From the NCBI GenBank assembly GCA_964486055.1, contig CAZALE010000002.1, positions 248,001 through 312,000 on the forward strand: a DNA stretch of 64,000 nucleotides, in the 5' to 3' direction. The position numbers and the translations under genes were made by a program. The notes below the pieces were generated by a model that was not told where the DNA came from, did not search any database, and was given only the letters and a program-made list of their open reading frames with translations. The stretch is from J014 sp964486055. GTDB taxonomy: Bacteria; Acidobacteriota; Blastocatellia; Pyrinomonadales; Pyrinomonadaceae. Below, piece after piece: positions 42,321 to 51,460 of this stretch. Position 1 is the first letter of the stretch. Each line of letters starts with the position of its first letter.

Positions 42321-43673
42321 TTACTGCTCTAAAAAAACTTTTTTGCCTATGTTTTCATTGTTGGTTATCAAGACGAAGCTAATATTTTTCATGTACTTTT
42401 GTGCTACTCGCTTTATATCTTCTGGTTTTACTTGATTTATCTTTTCTAGAAAAAGAAGTGAATTTCTCCAGCCCCCGCCAATTATTTCATACCGGGCTAG
42501 TTCGCCGACCTGAGCAGCGTTTGTTTCCAAACGCAAGTAATATGTAGTGGAGAAAAACCCTGGTAAACCGACGAAGCTATCCTCGTCTGGCAGCTGCTCC
42601 CGCATCTTCTTGATTTCCTCGAGCATTATTTTCACCGTCTCTTCAACGTCAACAGTTGAAGCATATATGCTTGCAGTGTTAGCCTCATTATCCTCCATAG
42701 AGGCATCTGGGGCATAGGAAAGCTGACGCTTAAGTCGTATCTCTTGATGTAGCCGAGACTGGAGCAAAGATATTGCTACTTTCATTGGATAATAATCTGG
42801 ATCTGAGATTGAGGGCGCAGCAAATATTCCACGCACATAGTTTGTCTGCAGCGCTTTCTGGCTTATATGAATCCTTGGTTGTTTAAATTCTAATTGTTGA
42901 AGCGGTCCTTTTTTATAATCGCCTTTGGGCAGATTGGAAAATGCATCAGATACCTTTTTTCGGATTTGCTCAACTTCAACATTCCCAACGATGACCAATA
43001 ACAGCCTGGAGGTCTGCAATATGCTTTGGTAGTATTTCTTGACGTCATCAAGAGTGAAACGATTGATGTTTTCCTCTGTCCCCAGTGGATCGATAGAGTA
43101 AGGATGATTGACAAATACATACTGTCGTTGTAAAACATCTAGATAATCATCCGGACTGATGTTCTTATTTTTAAGTGTAGTGAGGATTTTTTCCTTTACT
43201 ATCGGTAAATCTTTTTCATCGAAGGCAGGGTTCAGAATTACATCTGTGAAAAATTGCCAAGACTTATCAAAGTTCTTTTTCGTGCTTACGAGCGAGACTA
43301 CGCTGTAGTCCTCTCCAGCTTCAACATTCAAGACGCTACCTGTTCGCGATAACTCTTTTCTCAGGACATCTTTAGGAAAACTCTTACTACCTTCGATTGC
43401 AAGCGAGAGTGAGAGATTTTCAATGCCAGCATTTTGTTTTGTCAAACTCGACACTCCACCTTTTACAAAAAGCCCGACAGCGACCGTAGCAGCGCTAGGC
43501 CGACGCTTTACAATGACTTTTAATCCATTTACCTCAAAATCCGATATTAGTTGTGCCTCAGAAAGTTGAGCACTGTTTGCAATTGCCTTCCTGTCCGCAC
43601 TGACAGCAGTCTGAGCAAATAAATTACCGATAAAAACTAACCATATGAGTGCAAAAATAAAAACTTTTCTCAT
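42321..43673 (-). CDS. M16 family peptidase, catalytically inactive subunit
   Basis: 450 residues with a signal peptide (about 1-21). The M16 fold is recognisable, but the HxxEH site is missing: the expected region reads GIENLSLSLAIEGSKSF. In M16B heterodimers this is the substrate-capturing, non-catalytic partner. The ATG at 43673 is preferred because AGAGGTGA lies just upstream. The active partner gene ends 30 bp before it on the same strand. Likely periplasmic. Confidence 0.9.
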   Translation of the reverse strand: MRKVFIFALIWLVFIGNLFAQTAVSADRKAIANSAQLSEAQLISDFEVNGLKVIVKRRPSAATVAVGLFVKGGVSSLTKQNAGIENLSLSLAIEGSKSFPKDVLRKELSRTGSVLNVEAGEDYSVVSLVSTKKNFDKSWQFFTDVILNPAFDEKDLPIVKEKILTTLKNKNISPDDYLDVLQRQYVFVNHPYSIDPLGTEENINRFTLDDVKKYYQSILQTSRLLLVIVGNVEVEQIRKKVSDAFSNLPKGDYKKGPLQQLEFKQPRIHISQKALQTNYVRGIFAAPSISDPDYYPMKVAISLLQSRLHQEIRLKRQLSYAPDASMEDNEANTASIYASTVDVEETVKIMLEEIKKMREQLPDEDSFVGLPGFFSTTYYLRLETNAAQVGELARYEIIGGGWRNSLLFLEKINQVKPEDIKRVAQKYMKNISFVLITNNENIGKKVFLEQ

Positions 43674-43703
43674 GTTGATCACCTCTGTTTATTTAAATCG
43701 GGA

Positions 43704-45194
43704 TTAGCGAGCTCCGAGTAAATCCTGATCGCTTAGCTTTACTTTTCTCTGATTTGCTTCAGAGATCATTGCTACTACGATATGTGGTTTATTCTGAATG
43801 TAGGTCGAGATATAGCGTTTTATATCCGCACGAGAGACCGCTCTCAAGTTTTTATAGTATTGCTTATAATACTCTGTTCCTGTCGAAGCCCACCAAAAAC
43901 CTAATTCATGAGTATACTCACTTAATTTTTCGCGTCTGTAAAGGTTTTCCGCTTCTAGGAGCGATTTGGCATTTTCTAATTCCTCATCAGAAAAATAATC
44001 GTCATTTGCGAATTTACTTATTTCCTCCCGGAGTCTTTTCACGGCCTCTCTGGCTTTTTCTGGTGAGGTAAGCATTGTAATCCTTATTGGACCTACATTC
44101 CGCTGAGTATAGTAATGAACAGTAAGGCTCGTAGCCAAACCAGAATCTATCAATGCTCTCTGCAGGCGAGAGTTCGGCTGTTCCACGATAAATGAAAAGA
44201 CATCTGCAGCATAAGTAGAAGCGTCATCTTTGCCAATGGAGGGTCCATGCCACCCAAATTGAACAATCACACTATCAACATCTTGGGTCACTATGACTGC
44301 CTCACTTTGCTGTAAAGGCGGATGTTCTACGATTGGATATTTTAAAAATGGGTCTTCCCCAGGTTTCCAATTGCTAAAAATCTCTTCCGCTAATTTAAAA
44401 ACCTCATCAGGGTTAACATCACCTGTTACTATTAAAGCTGTGTTATTTGGAATATAGTATCGAGATTGAATCAAACGCATTTTCTCGACTGTTGCGCTGC
44501 TAACTGTTTCACGAGTGCCGCCTGGATCTTTCCGACTAGGGTACTTATAAAATAATTTATTCATCATTGTTCTGTTTAGGTAATAAGTTGGCTCAGACAT
44601 TTGCCGATCCAACTCCCCTAAAACAACCTGAATTTCTTTTTTCAACTCGTTTTCGTCAAATGAGGGGTATAGCAAAGCATCCCGCATTAGTTTCATCATT
44701 ATCGGCAGGTTTTGACTTGTAGTGTGAAAATAATAATTCACATGCTCCTCGTGAGTAGAACCATTGCGTAAAAAACCTATCTCATCCACGGATCTGAGAT
44801 AGCTAACATCCCCTAATTCCCTCTTGTATTTGGTCATTGCCCCACAGTTATAGTTCATGTAAAGATCTGTTCTTCCGATGGAGTTAAAAATCTCACATCT
44901 AAAAACTTCTATTGCCCGATTGGTATTGAAGAACATATGCTCATACAAGTGAGACAAGCCATTTAGTTCAGGAGGTTCAGTAAATGAGCCATTGCGAACA
45001 ACCGCTTCCACAGTGAGCAATGGAACCGATTGATCGGCTAACACAATGACTTCTAGGCCATTAGATAATTTCCTACTTACGAATGGAGCTTCTACGCTGC
45101 TGGTTTCACTCGAAGAAGCTTGCGATAAAACTTTAATTTGTGCAAAACTGAAAAAGAAGAGTGCGAGAAGAATAATTGAATTAAATTTTTTCAT
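43704..45194 (-). CDS. M16 family zinc peptidase, catalytic subunit
   Basis: 496 residues with a signal peptide (LALFFFSFAQ, about residues 9-20). It has the inverted zinc motif HLYEH (about residue 82-86) and a downstream ELKKEIQVVLGELDR, the third zinc ligand region. It cuts peptides in the periplasm. GGGAG lies 6 nt before the ATG at 45194, with a second ATG directly upstream at 45197. It pairs with the inactive M16 gene that follows. Confidence 0.92.
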   Translation of the reverse strand: MKKFNSIILLALFFFSFAQIKVLSQASSSETSSVEAPFVSRKLSNGLEVIVLADQSVPLLTVEAVVRNGSFTEPPELNGLSHLYEHMFFNTNRAIEVFRCEIFNSIGRTDLYMNYNCGAMTKYKRELGDVSYLRSVDEIGFLRNGSTHEEHVNYYFHTTSQNLPIMMKLMRDALLYPSFDENELKKEIQVVLGELDRQMSEPTYYLNRTMMNKLFYKYPSRKDPGGTRETVSSATVEKMRLIQSRYYIPNNTALIVTGDVNPDEVFKLAEEIFSNWKPGEDPFLKYPIVEHPPLQQSEAVIVTQDVDSVIVQFGWHGPSIGKDDASTYAADVFSFIVEQPNSRLQRALIDSGLATSLTVHYYTQRNVGPIRITMLTSPEKAREAVKRLREEISKFANDDYFSDEELENAKSLLEAENLYRREKLSEYTHELGFWWASTGTEYYKQYYKNLRAVSRADIKRYISTYIQNKPHIVVAMISEANQRKVKLSDQDLLGAR

Positions 45195-45262
45195 CATTGA
45201 CTCCCATTTGATGATAATTGTTTATTATCGGTAATCTTAACATAGGCATGAGGAATAAAACA

Positions 45263-45496
45263 ATGAATATAGATTCCATGACACATGCAGCTAGAAAAGC
45301 TATGAATCACAATCCAGAGATTCGCAACTGGATTGAAAATTACATTAAAAATAAGGTTAGAGCTGAAAAATCGGAGCTAAGCGATCAAGAATTTGAAAAC
45401 TACTGGAAATATCATAAGCCGGAAATCATTCACGAGAGGTCGTTGGAGGGCTTTCTAGCTTACAAGGAGCATAAAAACAATAATAATCTGAAATGA
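45263..45496 (+). CDS. Small helical protein of unknown function
   Basis: 77 residues, not recognised. Charged and helical, with no membrane segment: MTHAARKAMNHNPEIRNWIE at the start and a C-terminus rich in Lys, Asn and His. The ATG at 45263 has AGGA about 9 nt upstream; in-frame starts at 45218 and 45248 exist. Its stop overlaps the start of the following membrane protein (ATGA), so the pair is coupled. Confidence 0.6.
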   Translation: MNIDSMTHAARKAMNHNPEIRNWIENYIKNKVRAEKSELSDQEFENYWKYHKPEIIHERSLEGFLAYKEHKNNNNLK

Positions 45497-45882
45497 ATTG
45501 GCAAGAGAAAATAACTGGCCCAGGTGGAACCCCAGGAGGTTTTTTGGAATTCTTCCTCGGACTAGGCATGACCGTGATTGGAGGATATCTTTTAACCAGT
45601 CGAGTAACGGTAACAAGCAGTTTTTGGACTCTGTGGGGATACAATGCATTTGGCATTTCTCTTATACCGCTCATTTTTGGCATCGGTATTTTGTTTTTTA
45701 ACGGCAAGTCGACTTTTGGATGGATTTTATTGTTCGCCAGTGTGTTAATAATTTTTGCAGGAATTTTGATGAACCTGACGATTTATTTTCAACCTACAAG
45801 CCTTTTTAATACTCTTATAATGCTCATATTACTCGCTGGTGGATTAGGTTTTTTAATTAAGAGCTTGTCTGAACACGATTAA
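45493..45882 (+). CDS. Small membrane protein, four hydrophobic segments
   Basis: 129 residues, with hydrophobic segments near 18-36, 52-68, 74-94 and 103-122. It starts MNWQEKITGPGGTPGGFLEFF. No family recognised. Translation is coupled to the small helical protein upstream by a 4-bp overlap. Its function may be tied to that partner. Confidence 0.6.
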   Translation: MNWQEKITGPGGTPGGFLEFFLGLGMTVIGGYLLTSRVTVTSSFWTLWGYNAFGISLIPLIFGIGILFFNGKSTFGWILLFASVLIIFAGILMNLTIYFQPTSLFNTLIMLILLAGGLGFLIKSLSEHD

Positions 45883-45892
45883 AAATGTGCAT

Positions 45893-47125
45893 ATGTTAGT
45901 AAGAAGACTTTGCCTGATTTTTATCTTGATTTTGAGCAGCTCTCTGTTCGCTCAAAAACCAGTAAAAGACCTAAAGCCTACGCTCATATTGATCTCTCTC
46001 GATGGATTCCGAGCGGATTATCTGGATAAATATAAACCAAAAACCCTTCTAGAGCTTGCAAGCAGTGGCGTTAGAGCTAAATGGCTAACACCAGTATTCC
46101 CCACTAAAACTTTCACCAACCATTACTCAATCGCCACAGGATTATATCCAGAAAATCACGGAATAATCGAAAATAACATATATGACTTTGGCGTAGTTTT
46201 TAGTCTGAGTAACCGTGAGGAAGTGCAAAATAGCCGTTGGTGGTTAGGTGAACCGATATGGGTAACCGCAGAAAAACAAGGGGTTCGCACGGCTGCATTC
46301 TTCTTCCCTGGAACAGAGGCTGAAATCAAAGGTAAAAGACCAACATTCTGGAAACCCTATGATGCAAGCATCCCATATGAAGAAAGAGTACAAACAATTC
46401 TTAAATGGCTTGATTTACCAGCGCAAGAACGCCCTCAGCTATTAATTCTATACTTCGACGAACCAGATACCTCAGGACATAGATGTGGCCCAGAATCTGA
46501 TTGTGTCGCAGATGCGATAAGAAGAGTTGATAAACAACTGGGAGATCTCATCGATGGTCTAAAAGAAAGAAAAATCTATAAGAAAGTTAATTTAATAATC
46601 GTCTCAGATCATGGGATGGCAGAAGTGCAACCAAAGAACCTGATTTTCCTAGACGAATATTTTGATCTCAAATTAGCTGAAAGGATTCTCTGGACTGGGG
46701 AGATCATCCAGATCTTTCCCAAAGATGGACAGAAAAAGACAATAATCGAAAAATTAAGCTCCATAAAGAATGCAAACTGTTGGGAGAAAGAATCCATACC
46801 TGATAGATTTCATTATCGTGCAAGTCATCGCATAGCACCGATAATCTGTCTTGCGGATGAAGGTTGGCATATGACTTCAAAGGCGAGATATGAGCAACAG
46901 AAAGATAGATTTAGCTCCGGTAAATCCTTTGGCGCGCATGGCTACGACAATAGTCTTGCATCCATGCGGGCAATCTTTATAGCCAATGGCAAGGCATTCA
47001 AGACTAACAAAGTGGTAGAGCCATTTAATTCGATCGATATTTACAATATAATGACAAAAGTTTTAGGCATTACTCCTGCAAAAAATGACGGGAATCCGAA
47101 AATATTGAGAAAGGTTTTAAGATAA
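45893..47125 (+). CDS. Secreted nucleotide pyrophosphatase/phosphodiesterase (alkaline phosphatase superfamily)
   Basis: About 410 residues. A signal peptide is present (LCLIFILILSSSLFAQ). The catalytic domain opens LILISLDGFRADYLDKYKP, with a metal aspartate, then PVFPTKTFTNHYSIATG with the Thr nucleophile in FPTKTFTNH. It also has YFDEPDTSGHRCGPES and VSDHGMAEV. It is the ENPP/PhoD-like nucleotide-pyrophosphatase pattern, so it probably hydrolyses phosphodiester or pyrophosphate bonds outside the cytoplasmic membrane. An in-frame GTG at 45887 is an alternative start; no Shine-Dalgarno decides it. Confidence 0.9.
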   Translation: MLVRRLCLIFILILSSSLFAQKPVKDLKPTLILISLDGFRADYLDKYKPKTLLELASSGVRAKWLTPVFPTKTFTNHYSIATGLYPENHGIIENNIYDFGVVFSLSNREEVQNSRWWLGEPIWVTAEKQGVRTAAFFFPGTEAEIKGKRPTFWKPYDASIPYEERVQTILKWLDLPAQERPQLLILYFDEPDTSGHRCGPESDCVADAIRRVDKQLGDLIDGLKERKIYKKVNLIIVSDHGMAEVQPKNLIFLDEYFDLKLAERILWTGEIIQIFPKDGQKKTIIEKLSSIKNANCWEKESIPDRFHYRASHRIAPIICLADEGWHMTSKARYEQQKDRFSSGKSFGAHGYDNSLASMRAIFIANGKAFKTNKVVEPFNSIDIYNIMTKVLGITPAKNDGNPKILRKVLR

Positions 47126-47126
47126 G

Positions 47127-47663
47127 ATGGAAAGAATAGTAACGATCTTTGGTGGATCCAAGTGCTCCGAGAATGCGCAAGAATATATTCAAGCAAGAAA
47201 AATCGGCCAGATTTTAGCTGATGCCGGTGTGACCGTGTGCACTGGCGGTTATCTCGGAGTCATGGAAGCAGCATCCAGAGGAGCCCATGAAAGAGGAGGT
47301 AGAGTCTTAGGAATAGTCCTAAATCAATTCAGAACTGAACCAAACCGATATCTTACCGATAAAGTCGCCACAAACCATTTTTATGAGAGACTACAAAATC
47401 TTATAACGCGCTCAGCTGGCTTCATAGCACTACGTGGCGGAATGGGAACCATATCTGAAGTAGCCTTGGTTTGGAACAAGCTTCAAACAAAAGTCATAGA
47501 GCCACGCCCTCTAGTTTTGCTCGGAGATTGTTGGCGTAAGGTTATAAGCTGTTGGCGAGAGCATCTCGTGATAAGCGATGAGGATATTAGTCTGCTAAGC
47601 TTCGCTGATTCGGCTGAAGAAGCCTGTAAAATCGTTCTTTCAACCTTTGCAAAAACTCCTTAA
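47127..47663 (+). CDS. LOG family protein
   Basis: 178 residues of the LOG/SLOG Rossmann family. It begins ERIVTIFGGSKCSENAQEY and has CTGGYLGVMEAASRGAHERG. The phosphoribohydrolase motif usually written PGGxGTxxE is here LRGGMGTISE, with Arg in place of Pro. Family members release bases from nucleoside monophosphates or sense nucleotide-like signals. It ends 4 bp into the convergent dnaJ stop. Confidence 0.88.
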   Translation: MERIVTIFGGSKCSENAQEYIQARKIGQILADAGVTVCTGGYLGVMEAASRGAHERGGRVLGIVLNQFRTEPNRYLTDKVATNHFYERLQNLITRSAGFIALRGGMGTISEVALVWNKLQTKVIEPRPLVLLGDCWRKVISCWREHLVISDEDISLLSFADSAEEACKIVLSTFAKTP

Positions 47664-48772
47664 TCAAAAAATTCCCGGAATTTTTTCATAAAAGACTCAT
47701 CTTCAAAGTTTCTATTTTCGAGTTCAGCCAGCTTCTCAAAGAGTTTTCTTTCTTCTCTGGTAAGATTGGTCGGAGTGACCACAGTGACGGCAACGAAAAG
47801 ATCACCGCGATGATTCTGTCCTAAGGTGGGCATGCCTTTACCCTTTATCTTGAAGACTGTGCCTGTTTGCGTCCCTGCGGGAATCTTTATTATCTCTTCT
47901 TGTCCATCTAGAGTCTTAACTTTCACATTTGCTCCCAAAGCAGCTTGAGCAAAGGAAATAGGCACAGATGTGTACAGATTTTCCTCTTGTCTTTTGAACC
48001 TCTCGTGTTCTAAAACTTCTATCACGACGAACAAATCTCCCGCTGGTCCTCCATTCTTTCCCTCTTCACCTTCACCCCTGATAACCAATCTAGAACCTGT
48101 ATCCACACCTGCTGGAACCTTCACTTCAATCACTTTATCTTGACGCACTTCCCCTCGCCCGCTACACACCTTACATCGCTCTCTGATAAACAACCCAGTG
48201 CCTCGACAATTTCCACAAGTCCTCGTAACAGTGAAAAATCCCTGTTGATAGATTAATTTGCCAGTCCCTCTACAGGTATGACAAGATTCAGGAACAGTCC
48301 CCTTTTGCGCACCTCTGCCATTACACTCCTTACAAACAACCAGTTTTGGTATGGTTATCTGCTTTTCAACGCCTGAGAAAGCTTCTTCTAAAGTTATCTG
48401 AAGATCATAGCGTAAATCCTGTCCGCGTCTAGCAGTTGATCTCTGATGAGCAGAGCGACTGGAGCGACCAAAACCAAAAATATCATCATTGAATATGCTG
48501 AAGAAAAAGTCTTCGATATCTGTGAATGAATCCGAGGTAAATCTTTGGCCATTTATTCCTGCATATCCGAATCTATCGTACGCAGCTCTCTTCTCTGGAT
48601 TGGACAATACCGAATAGGCCTCCTGGATCTCCTTGAACTTCTCCTCTGCTTGTGCATCCCCAGGATTCTTATCAGGATGGAATCTGACTGCAAGCTGACG
48701 ATACGCCTTTTTTATTTCATCTGCCGTAGCATTTCGTGAGACACCTAAAACTTCATAGTAATCTTTTTTCAT
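47660..48772 (-). CDS. dnaJ: Chaperone DnaJ
   Basis: 370 residues with all DnaJ parts. The J-domain has HPD at 32-34, then a Gly/Phe-rich linker (about 85-105) and a zinc domain with four CxxCxGxG motifs (CKECNGRG, CHTCRGTG, CGNCRGTG, CKVCSGRG). The C-terminal substrate domains follow. It stimulates DnaK ATPase. It is the last gene of the hrcA-grpE-dnaK-dnaJ cluster, 120 bp after dnaK, a gap that could hold a separate promoter. Confidence 0.98.
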   Translation of the reverse strand: MKKDYYEVLGVSRNATADEIKKAYRQLAVRFHPDKNPGDAQAEEKFKEIQEAYSVLSNPEKRAAYDRFGYAGINGQRFTSDSFTDIEDFFFSIFNDDIFGFGRSSRSAHQRSTARRGQDLRYDLQITLEEAFSGVEKQITIPKLVVCKECNGRGAQKGTVPESCHTCRGTGKLIYQQGFFTVTRTCGNCRGTGLFIRERCKVCSGRGEVRQDKVIEVKVPAGVDTGSRLVIRGEGEEGKNGGPAGDLFVVIEVLEHERFKRQEENLYTSVPISFAQAALGANVKVKTLDGQEEIIKIPAGTQTGTVFKIKGKGMPTLGQNHRGDLFVAVTVVTPTNLTREERKLFEKLAELENRNFEDESFMKKFREFFD

Positions 48773-48892
48773 AGTCCAAATTTTTATTTTGCAACGGCAG
48801 TTTTAATTCTTCAAGATGAAAAAGAGTCGAGTGTCCCTTAGAGCGGCTGAGGTTGGAAATTGAAATATTAACCTGCGGATTCGATTATTTAT

Positions 48893-50701
48893 TCAAGAGC
48901 TGATGGTGATCAACAAGGACGTTAACTCAGCTGCTACACTTTCGACTCTGGATAATTTTTCGTTCAATATCTCCAAATCGTTTGTGTTAAGTTGATCCTC
49001 CGCATCGCTCAATATCGCGTTTATCTCTCTGATCTTCTCTGCTGGGAGACTTTTACCGAACTCACTTAACGTCCGACGCGAGTTTTTTATCAACGAGTCC
49101 AAACGATTTCTCTGTAGGATCAATTCCTTTTCCTGTCGATCTCTCTCCGCAGATGCTTCGGCCTCCATTATCAAACGTTCTATTTCATCAGGAGATAAGC
49201 CTGATGAAGGCGTTATTTGCATCGCTTGTTCCAGCCCTGTAAATTTATCGCGTGCGGAAACATTTAAAATACCGTTCGCATCAACTTCGAAGGTCACCTC
49301 TATTTGAGGTACTCCACGTGGAGCAGGCGGAATGCCTACTAATTCAAATTTTCCTAATGAACGGTTCTCACGAGCTATTTCTCTTTCGCCCTGCAGTATG
49401 TGAATTTCGACTGACTGCTGATTATCAACGACAGTCGTAAAAACCATTGTGTTTTTTAATGGAATAGTGGAGTTTCTCTCGATGAGTTTAACGAATAAAC
49501 CGCCTCTAGTTTCTAGTCCTAGTGACAGCGGCAAAACATCTAGTAATACGATATCTTTGACATCTCCGGCTAATATACCAGCTTGTATTGCAGCCCCCAT
49601 CGCTACAACTTCATCAGGATTGATTTCAGCCGAAGGCTCTTTGCCGAATATTTCCTTGACCGTTCTTGAAATAATTGGTGAACGCGTTTGCCCGCCTACT
49701 AAAATAACTTTATCAATATCCTCTGGCTTCAGCTTTGCATCCCAGAGCGCCTTTTGACATGGCTCAACAGACGATTCAACCAAATCTTTGACTAGCTCTT
49801 CGAATTTTTCCCTAGTTAAAACTTTGTTAATGTGTTTTGGGCCAGTAGCATCGGAAGCTATAAATGGCAAATTGATTGTGGTCTCGGTTACGCTGGAAAG
49901 CTCACATTTTGCTCTCTCAGCAGCTTCTTTTAGCCTTTGAAGAGCTAAACGATCTTGCCTGAGGTCTATTCCATGCTCAGTCTCAAAACCTTTGACTAAC
50001 CAATCTATGATCCTCTGATCAAAATCTTCCCCCCCGAGAAAAGTATTGCCTGAAGTCGATAGAACCTCAAAAACCCCGTCATTAATCTCTAAGATTGTTA
50101 TATCGAATGTACCACCACCTAGATCATAAACAGCGACTCTTTCGGTTTTACCTTTTCCAAAGCCATATGCCAAGGCAGCAGCCGTAGGCTCATTTATGAT
50201 TCTCTCAACTTTTAAACCAGCGATTTTTCCAGCGTCTCGTGTGGCCTGGCGCTGTGCATCATCAAAATAAGCGGGAACAGTTATTATGGCTTCAGTGACT
50301 CTATCACCGAAAAACTCCTCAGCTACATTCTTTAGTTTTTGCAAGACGATAGCAGAGATTTCGGGTGGGCTGTAGACCCGATCCATGACTCTTACGTGAG
50401 CGTCACCATTTTGAGATTCTACTATCTCGAATGGTACAGTATGCCTCATCTTCTGTACTTCGGGAGAGTTAAACTTCCTGCCAATGAGCCTTTTAACAGC
50501 ATAAAGTGTATTACGTGGATTTGTTACGGCCTGTCGTTTGGCTATTTGTCCTACAAGCTTTTCTCCCTTATCTGTAAAAGCTACGACCGAAGGCGTAGTC
50601 CTCGCTCCTTCTTTATTAGGTATTATCTGCACAGTACCGCCTTCCATGAAGGCAACACAAGAATTTGTCGTTCCTAAATCGATTCCTATGATCCTACCCA
50701 T
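48893..50701 (-). CDS. dnaK: Chaperone DnaK (Hsp70)
   Basis: 602 residues. The ATPase domain has GIDLGTTNSCVAFMEGG, VYDLGGGTFDITILEI and KVILVGGQTRSPII, and the substrate domain has VLPLSLGLETRGG. It is shorter than the 630-640 residues usual for DnaK: the lid ends without the long acidic tail, with ELTSLLITISS. So a C-terminal disordered tail seems to be missing. A stop at 48893 is certain in this sequence. Gene spacing: 18 bp after grpE. Confidence 0.97.
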   Translation of the reverse strand: MGRIIGIDLGTTNSCVAFMEGGTVQIIPNKEGARTTPSVVAFTDKGEKLVGQIAKRQAVTNPRNTLYAVKRLIGRKFNSPEVQKMRHTVPFEIVESQNGDAHVRVMDRVYSPPEISAIVLQKLKNVAEEFFGDRVTEAIITVPAYFDDAQRQATRDAGKIAGLKVERIINEPTAAALAYGFGKGKTERVAVYDLGGGTFDITILEINDGVFEVLSTSGNTFLGGEDFDQRIIDWLVKGFETEHGIDLRQDRLALQRLKEAAERAKCELSSVTETTINLPFIASDATGPKHINKVLTREKFEELVKDLVESSVEPCQKALWDAKLKPEDIDKVILVGGQTRSPIISRTVKEIFGKEPSAEINPDEVVAMGAAIQAGILAGDVKDIVLLDVLPLSLGLETRGGLFVKLIERNSTIPLKNTMVFTTVVDNQQSVEIHILQGEREIARENRSLGKFELVGIPPAPRGVPQIEVTFEVDANGILNVSARDKFTGLEQAMQITPSSGLSPDEIERLIMEAEASAERDRQEKELILQRNRLDSLIKNSRRTLSEFGKSLPAEKIREINAILSDAEDQLNTNDLEILNEKLSRVESVAAELTSLLITISS

Positions 50702-50719
50702 ATCTCGATACCCAAAGCC

Positions 50720-51412
50720 TCAGTGATTTTTATGAGAATCATCAACAGCTACTTTTACCAGAGAATGACGGATAATCTTATTACCTAGCCTATAACCTCT
50801 CAACAGCTCGGCAACTATGGTATTCTGAGGAACAGAACTATTTCTTTCTACCTCAACAGCCTCATGCAGAAATGGATCAAATGGCATTCCTAAAGCAGGA
50901 ATTGGCTCGACGCCCATTTCGGCTAATATTTCATACAGCTGTTGACTCACCAATATTATCCCATCCAGAAAGCTTTTACACTCAACAGATCTTAAAAATG
51001 GATTTCTCTTACCAGATTCAATCGCTCGCTCGAGGTTATCTACCAAAGGCAATAATCTTCTTGCTAAATCTATCATTAAATTTCCCATGGTTTCAATGCG
51101 CTCCTGCTCTATTCTTCTTCGATGATTCTCGATATCCTTTTGCAAGCGATCCAGCTCTTGTCTCTCTTTTTCAAGTATCGCCCTTTGTAGACTAATCTCT
51201 AGCGATGGATCAGTGGTTTTCTCAATACTCTTCTGCGGTATTTTATAAGTATCTTTTTCAGACGGTGTCGTAAGCGATGGATCTATGTTGTCTTGAGGTC
51301 TATAGCTTTCTACTTCAATCTCAACCGAGTTAATCTCCGCAAGCGACAGACTATTTTCCCTTTCTTCTAACTCACGAAAAAATTCATCGAGTGTTATATC
51401 CTTTTTTTCCAT
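50720..51412 (-). CDS. grpE: Nucleotide exchange factor GrpE
   Basis: 230 residues. A long charged N-terminus (about 1-90) leads into a coiled coil, followed by the GrpE pattern NLMIDLARRLLPLVDNLERA and the beta domain, LHEAVEVERNS and GYRLGNKIIRHSLVKV. It releases ADP from DnaK. Sits 18 bp upstream of dnaK and 48 bp downstream of hrcA. Confidence 0.95.
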   Translation of the reverse strand: MEKKDITLDEFFRELEERENSLSLAEINSVEIEVESYRPQDNIDPSLTTPSEKDTYKIPQKSIEKTTDPSLEISLQRAILEKERQELDRLQKDIENHRRRIEQERIETMGNLMIDLARRLLPLVDNLERAIESGKRNPFLRSVECKSFLDGIILVSQQLYEILAEMGVEPIPALGMPFDPFLHEAVEVERNSSVPQNTIVAELLRGYRLGNKIIRHSLVKVAVDDSHKNH

Positions 51413-51460
51413 GATTCTACTCTCCCTAACTCTTCGGATTGATGAATAAGTCCGTACTTA

